This document shows, piece after piece, positions 7,648-15,911 of a stretch of 28,882 bases of DNA. Position numbers and translations under genes: made by a program. Source of the DNA: CAZMXI01 sp964570205 (GTDB taxonomy: Bacteria > Planctomycetota > Phycisphaerae > Tepidisphaerales > Tepidisphaeraceae). Positions within the stretch are counted from its first letter, which is position 1. Every line of letters starts with the position of its first letter. The notes under the pieces were generated by a model. That model was not told where the DNA came from. It saw nothing but the letters and a program-made list of their open reading frames with translations, and made no database searches. The DNA is taken from positions 1-28,882 of the forward strand of contig CAZMXI010000046.1 in the NCBI GenBank assembly GCA_964570205.1. The letters run 5' to 3'.

Positions 7648-10287
7648 GTGACCCGCATGACGTTCGTTGCCTTATTGACTGGCCTGCTCGCACTGGCGGC
7701 TTCGGAGACTGGGGCGGCCGAAACCGGGGCCATCGACGCCCGAACGCCCTGGCGCGCCTACCTCGTCCAGGGCATGAACATCCTGCGCGAACGGGGGACG
7801 CTGAAGATCGCCGACTCCTCGCGGCCATCGGACTTTGATCCGGCGAATTTTGACCCGCTTCGTCACAAGTTTTCGCCCCTGCCTCCCGCGGGCTGGAACA
7901 ATCCATCATTCGATGATGGCTGCTGGGCGCGATATCAGAACGACGACCTGGCCGACTTTCTGGGCGAGTACGGGGCGGTGGTTTCCGGGAAGAGCTGGGC
8001 GACCCTCCTATATCTGCGGACCAGCTTCGGCATCGACGACCCGGCTGCCGTGAAGGATCTCAAGCTCTCCGTCACGTGCCTGGGCGGGGCCGTGGTCTAT
8101 GTCAATGGCCGGGAAGTCGGACGCGGGTTCATGCCTGCCGGTAAGGTCGAGCCGTTCACGCCGGCGGAGGACTACGACATCGAGGCGTACACGACGGAGG
8201 ACGGCAGGACGGCTCTGCCGGTGGTGGACTGGGGCGCCAAGCGCGCCACGCCGCCGGAAGCGGCATTGCTGCGCCGATACGAGCGGCGCGTACGCTCGTT
8301 TGACGTCGAGGTGCCCGCGGGCGTCCTGGTCAAAGGTCGGAACGTGCTGGCCGTGGAGCTGCACCGCGCAGCGGCGGCGGGGCCCATGACCGGCAACAAG
8401 GGCTGGAGCCACCTGGGCTTTCATGCGATCAAGCTGACCAGCGAAACCGGTGGCGGCGTGGTCCCTTACGCCCAGGCGACCAAAGATCCGTACGTCTGGA
8501 GCGCCGCGAACGTCGATCAGATTACGGATAGCCCGCCCGCCCAGTCGCTGATCCGGCGGAGCTGGTTCTGGACCATGTATTGGGACCGCGGGATGCCGGT
8601 CAAGGGCGTGCAGTTCGGCAATCCGTTCGAGGCGCTGCGCCCGGTCCGTATGGCGGCGCCGCGCAATGGCGTGGCCAGCGGACAGGTCGTCATATCAGAC
8701 GTGGACGGATTGCGCGAGGTCTCCGCTTCCATAGAGGACATGAAAGGCCCGGGTACGATTCCCTCGTCGGCCGTGCAGGTCCGCTATGCCCGGCAGCACG
8801 CCGGCCTGCACTACTGCGACGCCCTGGCGCCTGAGGCGCCGCGGAACGCCAGGACTGTCCCGGTGTGGCTGATCGTGCAAGTTCCCAGGAACGCCGCGCC
8901 CGGATGGTACACCTCCACGCTGAGCATCCGCGCCAACGGCAAGTCTTTCACGGTTCCCGTGCACGTCATGGTGAGCGGCTTTGTGCTGCCTGACGCCAGG
9001 GACCTTGATCCGCAGATCGGCATGACGCACTCCCCGGAAACGCTGGCCATGCACTATGGCGTCGAGCCATTTTCCGACGCGCATTGGAAACTCATGGCCC
9101 GGTCTTTCGAGCTGATGGGACAGATCGGCAACGATGTGGTTCACGTGCCGGTGATCCTCGGCGGCGGTCAGCCGGCCACCAAGGGCCTGCCCCGCCCGAC
9201 CACCAACCCGGTCCTCATGCGGGCGCCTCTTGTGCGATGGGTGAAGGCGGGCGACTCGGTGAAACCCGAATTCAGCCTGCTCGAGAAATACCTCGACGAG
9301 TACCTCAAGCATTGCGCCCCGCCGCAGGCGCTGAGCCTGTACATCTGGGACGCGGCCTGCGCGAGCGAACTGGCCGACGCGTACGAAAACCGGCGGATTG
9401 CCAGCCGCGTCTTCACCCCCAAGGCGCCGCTCACCGTGGCGCTGTGGGACCCCGCAACCGGCCAGACCTCCGAGATCAAAGCACCGGCGATTACCGACGA
9501 AGGGGCCGAGAGTTTCTACAGGCCGCTCCTGGAGGGCGTGCGCCAGATCGTGACCAGGCGAGGCTGGTCGGAACGGATCATCATGCTCAGCCTCGGCGGT
9601 GATTTCCGCCCGGGGCAGAAATCCGGCGAGCTGATGCGCCAGTGGGCCCCCTACGCCCGCTGGAACATCCTCTCCCACTTCAGCGGCGACCCCGGCCCCA
9701 GGGACGGCAGAATGATTGCCACGGGTGAGCTGGAGGTTGGGCTGAAGGAATGGCCTGCCGGCGGCTGCCTGACCGCGGCGCGACTGGAGGAACGCATCCT
9801 CACGCCGGGCGATTCCCTGGAGCTTCCCACGATCCGCTGGCAGCACCAGGAGTACTCGCCGCCGATGCTCTTTCGCACGTTGCCCCTGCAATGGAACTGT
9901 ATGACCCGCGTGGGACTGGATTTCTGGCTGGCCGACAATCGCGGGCCCAAGAGCACCTCGTTCTTCTCGCACATCAACGCCCTGACGGTTCCCGGCCCCG
10001 ACGGTGCAACACCGACGGTGCGATTCCAGCTCTTCCGCGAAGGAGTGCAGGATGCGCACTTGCGGTCGGCCATCATCAAGGCCTACGCGAAGCTCCCCGA
10101 GGAGCAGCGCAAGCCATACCGGGCCTTGGTGGACGAATTCGCCATGCGCGCTGCGTGGAGCTCGGCGTACCTCAGTCAGCATGAATTGAGCTTCGATTGG
10201 CCGAGCTACGCGGCACGGCTCCAGCAGGCCGCCGCTGAACTGGCCGGCGCCAAGGACGCAGCTACATGGAGCGCACCGCCGCGATAG
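7648..10287 (+). CDS. Large secreted glycoside-hydrolase-like protein (GH123/DUF4091-like)
   Basis: An 879-residue exported protein with signal peptide 1-24 (ends TGAAE). Residues about 85-280 look like a jelly-roll galactose-binding-type domain, with SFDDGCWARYQND, RTSFGI, VVYVNGREVGRG and GRNVLAVELHRA. About 315-450 is a second beta-sandwich (RNGVASGQVVISD, GWYTSTLSIRANGK) of the kind that precedes the catalytic barrel in GH123-like/DUF4091 proteins. From about 450 to 840 (QIGMTHSPETLAMHYG, LEKYLDEYLKHCAPP, IIMLSLGGDFRP) the order of elements fits a TIM-barrel. GH123 enzymes cleave N-acetylgalactosamine glycosides by substrate-assisted catalysis. I could not place the catalytic acid pair with confidence, so activity is unproven. 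It lies between an esterase and an FG-GAP protein, with a 110-nt gap after it. Confidence 0.7.
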   Translation: MTRMTFVALLTGLLALAASETGAAETGAIDARTPWRAYLVQGMNILRERGTLKIADSSRPSDFDPANFDPLRHKFSPLPPAGWNNPSFDDGCWARYQNDDLADFLGEYGAVVSGKSWATLLYLRTSFGIDDPAAVKDLKLSVTCLGGAVVYVNGREVGRGFMPAGKVEPFTPAEDYDIEAYTTEDGRTALPVVDWGAKRATPPEAALLRRYERRVRSFDVEVPAGVLVKGRNVLAVELHRAAAAGPMTGNKGWSHLGFHAIKLTSETGGGVVPYAQATKDPYVWSAANVDQITDSPPAQSLIRRSWFWTMYWDRGMPVKGVQFGNPFEALRPVRMAAPRNGVASGQVVISDVDGLREVSASIEDMKGPGTIPSSAVQVRYARQHAGLHYCDALAPEAPRNARTVPVWLIVQVPRNAAPGWYTSTLSIRANGKSFTVPVHVMVSGFVLPDARDLDPQIGMTHSPETLAMHYGVEPFSDAHWKLMARSFELMGQIGNDVVHVPVILGGGQPATKGLPRPTTNPVLMRAPLVRWVKAGDSVKPEFSLLEKYLDEYLKHCAPPQALSLYIWDAACASELADAYENRRIASRVFTPKAPLTVALWDPATGQTSEIKAPAITDEGAESFYRPLLEGVRQIVTRRGWSERIIMLSLGGDFRPGQKSGELMRQWAPYARWNILSHFSGDPGPRDGRMIATGELEVGLKEWPAGGCLTAARLEERILTPGDSLELPTIRWQHQEYSPPMLFRTLPLQWNCMTRVGLDFWLADNRGPKSTSFFSHINALTVPGPDGATPTVRFQLFREGVQDAHLRSAIIKAYAKLPEEQRKPYRALVDEFAMRAAWSSAYLSQHELSFDWPSYAARLQQAAAELAGAKDAATWSAPPR

Positions 10288-10308
10288 GTGGCGAATCGGC
10301 GGGACCCC

Positions 10309-10330
10309 TGACGTGATCCGTCGCACGTCA
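10309..10330. promoter_or_regulatory. Perfect dyad, possible operator
   Basis: TGACGTG (10309-10315) and CACGTCA (10324-10330) are perfect inverted repeats around an 8-nt spacer. They lie in the 110-nt gap between the GH-like gene and the FG-GAP gene, the largest gap inside the plus-strand operon. Arm size and spacing suit a dimeric regulator. There is no U-tract after it, so a terminator is unlikely. No regulator gene is in the window. Confidence 0.4.
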
Positions 10331-10334
10331 TTAG

Positions 10335-10384
10335 CTCTGCCGCCGGAGCAATGTGCATTCCGACCGCAGCGCATGATGGCAGAG
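10335..10384 (+). promoter_or_regulatory. Inverted repeat that pairs with the next gene's ribosome-binding site
   Basis: CTCTGCC (10335-10341) is the exact reverse complement of GGCAGAG (10378-10384), with a 36-nt loop. The right arm runs into GAGGG, the best Shine-Dalgarno candidate for ATG 10398 (11 nt away). In RNA the stem would cover that site, which could limit translation or respond to a signal. A 7-bp stem with a long loop is modest evidence. Confidence 0.3.
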
Positions 10385-10397
10385 GGAACAGAAGATC

Positions 10398-12314
10398 ATG
10401 ATCACATGTGCATTCTCACAAGCGCGTACTGACGACACGGCCCGGCGTCACGCCTGGGCGGCCGCGGCCCGGCTCGGTGTCCTGTTGACGGTCCTGTTCG
10501 GCATCGCGACGCCGGTGAATGGCATCATCAATCCGCAGTTTACGCCGGTTGAACTCGTGCGCGCAGCGTCGCAGATCACGCTGCTGGAGCTGTCCCCGCC
10601 GGACAACGGGTCGATGGCCGGGCGGGTGGTGGAGACGCTCAAGGGAGCGCCGGCAGATCAGAAGAGCATTCGGTTGGAATGGGACGAGCCAGGTGGGCTG
10701 AGCAGGGAGGAGGTCGCGGCGGCGTTCGGCGGCGAGAAGAGCGCAACCGCCATTCTCTTTGCTCCGCATCGCGCCACCAAGGGCGCGATTCAGATCGGCA
10801 CACAATGGTTCGCCGCAACGAGAAGGGGCGAAGCGTGGCAACTCGCTCCTAATGCCGAGGCCCGCTTCTCGGTATGGGCGGGCAGCGCAACCATGCTGGC
10901 GCGGGCCGTGCGCTACGTTCTGGCTGACTCGAAGGCCCGTTTTCCTGTTCGTTCCGAAATGGCATGGGGGTCGGACCTGAAACTCGGTAAAGTGGCCGGA
11001 CGAGTCAACGGGTCTATCACCGCCGATTTTGGAGCTCCGCTGGGCCTGTGCGTGGTTGTGCTGAGCGATGCCGGTGATCGAGTCTTCTCCACCAGCGGGA
11101 GAGAGGTTGTCGATGTGGCGGCGAAGGCGCGGCTTCAGACCGCGTCGCTAGTGGCCGCCAGCGGGGATTTCGACGGCGATGGACGGATGGATCTGGCCTC
11201 CTGGGACGGCAAGACCCTCAAGCTGGCGTTGCAGACGGCCGCGGGCGCGTTTGATGTTCGCCCAGTGCCAATTGGTCTTCGCGAGTGCCTGTCTCTGGCC
11301 TGCATCGACGTCAGTGCTGCCACCTCGGGCCTCGTGATCACCACTGGACAGGGTCCGGCGTTGCTGACGCCCGACGAGAAAGGCGGATACGCCGTGCGCA
11401 ACCTGGCCGAGGCCTCGCCCGCGGAGCTTGGCTCGGGCCTCTGCGTCGCCGCTGACATCGACAACGATGGCCAGTGCGATGTGGTCGAACTCTTCTCCGG
11501 CGCCATGGTGCTCCATGCTGCCGAGGCACCGGGCCGCTACAAAGACCCGGTCCGGGCAGCAGTCCGTCTGGTGAATCAGCCGAAGGCGGCGATCTGCGGC
11601 GACTACGACACCGATGGCCAGCTCGATCTCCTCGTCGCGGGAAGTGACGGTCTGGCGCTGCTCAGCCGCGATGGGCAGAACCGATGGCAGGTCATCACCC
11701 ACGTCACCGGAGAACTGGCCTATCATGGCAACGCCAACCAGCCGCGGATCGTGGCCGGCTGGCCCTGCGACATCAACAACGATGGCCGCCAGGGCATGGC
11801 ACTGTTTTACCCCAACCGCTACCCCATGCTCTTCTTCAACCGCGGCTTCGCCTGCTTCGGCCTAGCCCGCGAGTTGGAGCTTGCCAATTCGAGCACGGCG
11901 GCCGCTGACGCAGCCGACCCGTTTGCGCAGGCGACCGAGACGAAACTGAACGCAGCCGAGGCCCTTCAACACGGGCAGACCACCGGCGCGGTCCTCGATC
12001 TGAACGGCGACGGCGTCCAGGACCTGTTCAGCGTGGATCTTCAAGGCGAGACTTGGGCCCTGCTCGGCCAGCGGCAGGGAGCCGGGCCAACTCTCACCAT
12101 TGCACTTGCCCCCAAGGCCCACGGCCCCGTCACGGTCACCGTCACGGCAAAGGACCGATGCGTCGGCATGCACGTGGTGCGGCCGGGCGTCCCGGTGTCG
12201 GTCGGGTGCGCCCAGCCCGGCCCACTCAAGCTTCTATGGCCAGGCCGCGACGGCACAACGCAAAGGCGGGATGGTGACGTGAGCAAATCCACGCGTATTG
12301 AACTGATACCGTGA
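10398..12314 (+). CDS. Secreted FG-GAP/VCBS-repeat (beta-propeller-like) protein
   Basis: A 638-residue exported protein. A hydrophobic stretch at 25-42 after an arginine-rich start is the signal segment. Residues 45-200 are an unrecognised domain. Five calcium-loop type motifs of the FG-GAP/VCBS class follow: DFDGDGRMD (257), DIDNDGQCD (353), DYDTDGQLD (402), DINNDGRQG (458, which lacks the final Asp) and DLNGDGVQD (534). Spacing of about 50-95 residues fits blades of an integrin-like propeller. The last 70 residues, ending in a PLKLLWPGRDG stretch, vaguely resemble the ASPIC/UnbV tail that often follows such repeats. The likely role is binding polymer or other secreted proteins, not catalysis. 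It follows a 110-nt gap with a dyad and an RBS-covering inverted repeat, so it may be separately controlled. The stop overlaps a GTG in frame with the next gene. Confidence 0.78.
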   Translation: MITCAFSQARTDDTARRHAWAAAARLGVLLTVLFGIATPVNGIINPQFTPVELVRAASQITLLELSPPDNGSMAGRVVETLKGAPADQKSIRLEWDEPGGLSREEVAAAFGGEKSATAILFAPHRATKGAIQIGTQWFAATRRGEAWQLAPNAEARFSVWAGSATMLARAVRYVLADSKARFPVRSEMAWGSDLKLGKVAGRVNGSITADFGAPLGLCVVVLSDAGDRVFSTSGREVVDVAAKARLQTASLVAASGDFDGDGRMDLASWDGKTLKLALQTAAGAFDVRPVPIGLRECLSLACIDVSAATSGLVITTGQGPALLTPDEKGGYAVRNLAEASPAELGSGLCVAADIDNDGQCDVVELFSGAMVLHAAEAPGRYKDPVRAAVRLVNQPKAAICGDYDTDGQLDLLVAGSDGLALLSRDGQNRWQVITHVTGELAYHGNANQPRIVAGWPCDINNDGRQGMALFYPNRYPMLFFNRGFACFGLARELELANSSTAAADAADPFAQATETKLNAAEALQHGQTTGAVLDLNGDGVQDLFSVDLQGETWALLGQRQGAGPTLTIALAPKAHGPVTVTVTAKDRCVGMHVVRPGVPVSVGCAQPGPLKLLWPGRDGTTQRRDGDVSKSTRIELIP

Positions 12315-12334
12315 GCCGCATCATGAGGATCAGG

Positions 12335-13966
12335 ATGCAATTCATGACAAGAAGCCTGTGGAGGTGGATGGCGGCGGTAACATGCTTCGCCATCGTGCAT
12401 TCATCGGCGGCTGCTGCCGTTGACGCTTTGCCGAAGGACAACCCGATCGCGGCCTTCTACGCTCAGAACCCGCAGGCCGCCCCCGGCTGGGTTGGCAAGC
12501 TGCCGTGGACACAAGTGCTGGCCGTCACGGCCTTCCCTGGCGCGGATGACGATGCCCGCCTGGCCGCCGCCCAGGCATTCTTAGGCGGCAAGGGCGGCGT
12601 GATCCACTTCCCGCCCGGCGTCTACCGGTTCAAGAATCACTTCGACCTCCAGAATGGCGTCATTCTCCGCGGCGCTGCGCCGGCCATTGCCAGCGCCAAG
12701 GACGAGAACTACACGCTGCCCACGCGGTTCGAATTTCCCAAGTATCAGCCCAGCATGCAGGGCGACGGCACGCCCATCGACACCGCGTTCAAGAGCATCC
12801 GCGTGGCCGATGCGGCGAAGGTGAGCAACTGCGGCGTCGCGAACATCGCCATCAACCGAGGCCACATCTACTTCGCCGAGGCCGAGGACCACAACACCGG
12901 CGTCAACCGTTTCGTTTTCGGTTGCCTGCTGACCAACACCGCCGCCGCCGATCCGACTGTCCCCAACAAGGCCTACAGCCATCAGCCCCACCAGCGCTGG
13001 ACCCATCGCCACCGCGCCGCCATCGACATCCACTGCGGCGAGAACCTCTTCATCGCCAACAACCGCATCCCCAAATCCGGCGACGACAACTTCATCGTCA
13101 AGCCCTACACGCTGATCAAAGTCCGCGGCACCGGCCAGGACTTCAATATCGCCCAGCCGAAGAAGAAATACGATGTGTTCACGCTGGAAGAAGGCGTGGA
13201 GTTCGACTACGACAACCGCCCTGGCATCTACGCCAACCTCTTCGGCATCACCACCGGCGGCGCCCGGCTCGACGCCACCCCCGAAAAGGAGCAGCCCTGG
13301 TGCTTCCGCAAGGGGATCATCATCCGCGACAACTACATCTACTGCTCCGGCCGAAGCGCCATCACTTTCTGCGGCGATGGAGTCTACGCGGGGCGCAACG
13401 TCATCCGCTTCCCCGCCGGCCTCTGGCGACCGACCACGACAGGCCTGGTCATCTCCGATGGCTCAGCCACAAACGACAACCGCGCCATCACCATGCGCGG
13501 TTACCGCTGGACCGCAGAGGGCAACGACTACGAAGTCCACAGCAACATGGCCCACGAGAGAGCCATCAAGATCAACGACGGCGAAGGTATCATGCACGAG
13601 GCCTACCACAACAGCGCCGTGCGCGACTCGAAGATGCTCAACAACGTCGGCAACCGCTATCTGTGCCTCTGGACTACCGAGATCGACGGGCTGCTCGTGC
13701 AGGGCAACAAGGTGTGCGCCAAGGGCGCGGCCATCCACGTGCTGGGCAAAGGCAAAACGATTCGGAATGTGAAGATCATCGGCAATGAGCTGTCCGCTGG
13801 CGGAATCAACGTGTCGGCCGGCCAACCGGAGAACATCCACATCCGGAAGAACGGCTTCACCGGCCTGGGAAATGCCAGTATCACCGTCGATCAGCTCGAC
13901 TGGGCCACTGACAACCGCGGCTTCGCAACCGAGCTTCCCAAAGCCAAGCCGCCAAAAGGCAACTGA
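12335..13966 (+). CDS. Secreted right-handed beta-helix (pectate-lyase-like) protein
   Basis: This reads as a single parallel beta-helix protein. After a signal peptide (hydrophobic 12-28, ending SSAAAAVDA) comes a GKGGVIHFPPGVYRFKNHF entry strand. Then there are many short Asn/Gly-rich rungs (NCGVANIAINRGHIYF, GENLFIANNRI, IIIRDNYIYCSGRSAITF, MLNNVGNRYLCLWT, IDGLLVQGNKV, IRNVKIIGNEL, NIHIRKNGFTGLGN). This fold is shared by pectate and alginate lyases, GH28 and GH55-like enzymes. I see no diagnostic catalytic triad, so lyase versus hydrolase is open. Several in-frame starts exist (GTG 12311 overlapping the previous stop, ATG 12323, 12335, 12344). GAGGA five bases before 12335 and AGGA eight bases before 12344 favour those two. 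The next gene begins 11 nt after the stop, so the two are co-transcribed. Confidence 0.75.
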   Translation: MQFMTRSLWRWMAAVTCFAIVHSSAAAAVDALPKDNPIAAFYAQNPQAAPGWVGKLPWTQVLAVTAFPGADDDARLAAAQAFLGGKGGVIHFPPGVYRFKNHFDLQNGVILRGAAPAIASAKDENYTLPTRFEFPKYQPSMQGDGTPIDTAFKSIRVADAAKVSNCGVANIAINRGHIYFAEAEDHNTGVNRFVFGCLLTNTAAADPTVPNKAYSHQPHQRWTHRHRAAIDIHCGENLFIANNRIPKSGDDNFIVKPYTLIKVRGTGQDFNIAQPKKKYDVFTLEEGVEFDYDNRPGIYANLFGITTGGARLDATPEKEQPWCFRKGIIIRDNYIYCSGRSAITFCGDGVYAGRNVIRFPAGLWRPTTTGLVISDGSATNDNRAITMRGYRWTAEGNDYEVHSNMAHERAIKINDGEGIMHEAYHNSAVRDSKMLNNVGNRYLCLWTTEIDGLLVQGNKVCAKGAAIHVLGKGKTIRNVKIIGNELSAGGINVSAGQPENIHIRKNGFTGLGNASITVDQLDWATDNRGFATELPKAKPPKGN

Positions 13967-13977
13967 GGACACATGCC

Positions 13978-15891
13978 ATGATCCCGCACAAGACACTTCG
14001 CGTTTCATCGCTTGCGGCCGCCGCCGTCCTGCTCTTCTGCTCGACCGCCATTTGCGCCGGCCAGATCGTCTTTCCCCCCGACTCCCGCGCCATCCTCGAC
14101 GCGAAGCGCGACTGCGCCGCCAAAGGTGACGGCATCACCGATGACACCAACGCCCTTCAGTCCGCCATCGAACGCTCCGCACGCACCGCCATCGTCTATC
14201 TCCCCAACGGCACCTACCGCATAACCAGACCGCTGGTTTTCAAACGCGCCGACGGCCGCGAAGGCTCGATGGTCGGCCCCTGGATCTATGGCCAAGACCG
14301 CGACAGAACCATCATCCGCCTCGCCGACAACGCCCCAGGCTTTGACGATCCGGCTAAGCCCCGCGAAGCGATCCGCGGCCAGGCTCGCCCCGACAGCTCA
14401 CGCATGAACGCGGACTTCTTCGACCGAACTCTCGTCAACCTCACCATCGATACCGGCACAAACCCCGGCGCCGTTGGCATCAAGTTCTACTCCAACAACA
14501 CCGGCCTCATGAAAGATATCCTCATCCCAGGCAATGGCGCCTGCGGCATCGACCTCGGCTTCAATGACCAGAATGGCCCCCTCCTCCTCCAGGATGTCGA
14601 AATCGATGGCTTCGCCATTGGCATCAAGACCGGCCACATCCTCAACGCCCAGACCCTTTCCCGCATCACCATTCGCGACGCTAACCAGGTTGGCCTCTTC
14701 CACCGCGGCCAGGTCATGGCCTGCGAAGCCCTCCACATCATCGGCTCACCCCTCGCCATCGACTCCGACGGCGTCCTCGCCCTCGTCGATTGCCGCCTGG
14801 AAGGCCCGCCGGACACCGCCGGACCAGCCATCAAGCTCGGCAAGGGCCACCTCTACGCCGCCCGGCTCCTGACCTCCGGCTACGCCTCCGCCGTGACCTC
14901 CGAAACACCTGGATGCGATGCCAAAGGCCCCAACCTCTCTGAGTACTCCTCCCATCAACCCATCTCGCTCGGAAATGCCTCCTCGGCGGCCGGCCTCCTC
15001 CTCAAACCCTCACCCGAACCCCAGATACCACTCCCCACAAAGCCCGAAGATTGGGTCTGCGCCAACGACTTCGGCGCCAAGATACGCGACCACGAAGACG
15101 ACTCCCCGGCATTTCAGAAAGCCATCGACGAAGCAGCGAAAAAGGGCGCCTCCACCGTCTACATCCTCCCCAGCACCGGTGGCGATCCCAACTGGTACAT
15201 CATGAAAAAGGACGTCCGCGTCCACGGCTCCGTCCAACGCATCATTGGGCTGGCCTTTGTCCGAATCCTCGGCGGCGACAGCGCTGAACCCAACTACCCC
15301 GAAAACCTCGCCAAATTCGTCGTCGATGACGACTCTGTCGGCCCCAAGCACGTGATCTTCCAGAATCTCCAGGTCTTCGCGCCCCGTCCATCCTTCGGCA
15401 TCGAGGCCCGCTCCCCCAATCGCACCGTCGTCTGCCTTACCACCGGCGGCACCGTCATCGCTCGACCCAAAACCACCGTCTTCATGACCAATTGCGTGGG
15501 CCACGCCTACCAGGAGCCTGACTCCACGATCTGGGCACGACAATGGAACACCGAACGAGGCCCCGACAAGGTCGGCATCAATACCCGCAACGATGGCGGC
15601 CGACTCTGGATCCTTGGCATGAAGACCGAAGCCACCAGCACCAAGGTCGCCACTCTCAACGCCGGCCGCACTGAAATCCTTGGCGTCCACAACTACAACA
15701 CCAACGGCGTCAAGGACGAAACCCCCTTCTTCCTCGTCCGCAATGCCTCGCTCTCCGTCGCCGGCTACCGTGAAGTCTGCTTCGGCGGCGCCTGGTGGAA
15801 AGTGCCGGTCCTCGCCACCTTCGATGCCAGCGAGCACCGCCAGCCCTCTCAACCCTGGCAGACCTGGTCCCTGCTCCGCGCCGGAAATTGA
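13978..15891 (+). CDS. Secreted twin beta-helix protein, pectate-lyase-3/GH55-like
   Basis: A 637-residue exported protein (signal peptide 1-27, ends TAICA). KGDGITDDTNALQSAI at 49-64 is the signature entry of the Pectate_lyase_3 (PF12708) beta-helix, followed by a strand with YLPNGTYRI. A second, weaker entry near 357-390 (CANDFGAKIRDHEDDS, then FQKAIDEAAKKG) starts another helix. The protein thus has two consecutive beta-helical halves, the plan known from GH55 exo-beta-1,3-glucanases and phage tailspikes. GAGGA overlaps the previous stop and lies 8 nt before ATG 13978. Leucine is written mostly CTC here, while genes at the left of the window favour CTG. It ends 20 nt from the convergent minus-strand gene. 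Catalytic residues were not identified. Confidence 0.78.
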   Translation: MIPHKTLRVSSLAAAAVLLFCSTAICAGQIVFPPDSRAILDAKRDCAAKGDGITDDTNALQSAIERSARTAIVYLPNGTYRITRPLVFKRADGREGSMVGPWIYGQDRDRTIIRLADNAPGFDDPAKPREAIRGQARPDSSRMNADFFDRTLVNLTIDTGTNPGAVGIKFYSNNTGLMKDILIPGNGACGIDLGFNDQNGPLLLQDVEIDGFAIGIKTGHILNAQTLSRITIRDANQVGLFHRGQVMACEALHIIGSPLAIDSDGVLALVDCRLEGPPDTAGPAIKLGKGHLYAARLLTSGYASAVTSETPGCDAKGPNLSEYSSHQPISLGNASSAAGLLLKPSPEPQIPLPTKPEDWVCANDFGAKIRDHEDDSPAFQKAIDEAAKKGASTVYILPSTGGDPNWYIMKKDVRVHGSVQRIIGLAFVRILGGDSAEPNYPENLAKFVVDDDSVGPKHVIFQNLQVFAPRPSFGIEARSPNRTVVCLTTGGTVIARPKTTVFMTNCVGHAYQEPDSTIWARQWNTERGPDKVGINTRNDGGRLWILGMKTEATSTKVATLNAGRTEILGVHNYNTNGVKDETPFFLVRNASLSVAGYREVCFGGAWWKVPVLATFDASEHRQPSQPWQTWSLLRAGN

Positions 15892-15911
15892 CCCTGGTAG
15901 CCTGTGAATGC

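Noticed and set aside
8695..10374. 559-codon minus-strand frame opposite the GH-like gene
   Set aside because: It is an antisense shadow with low-complexity Arg/His-rich sequence and no ribosome-binding site; the plus strand has domain-like content.
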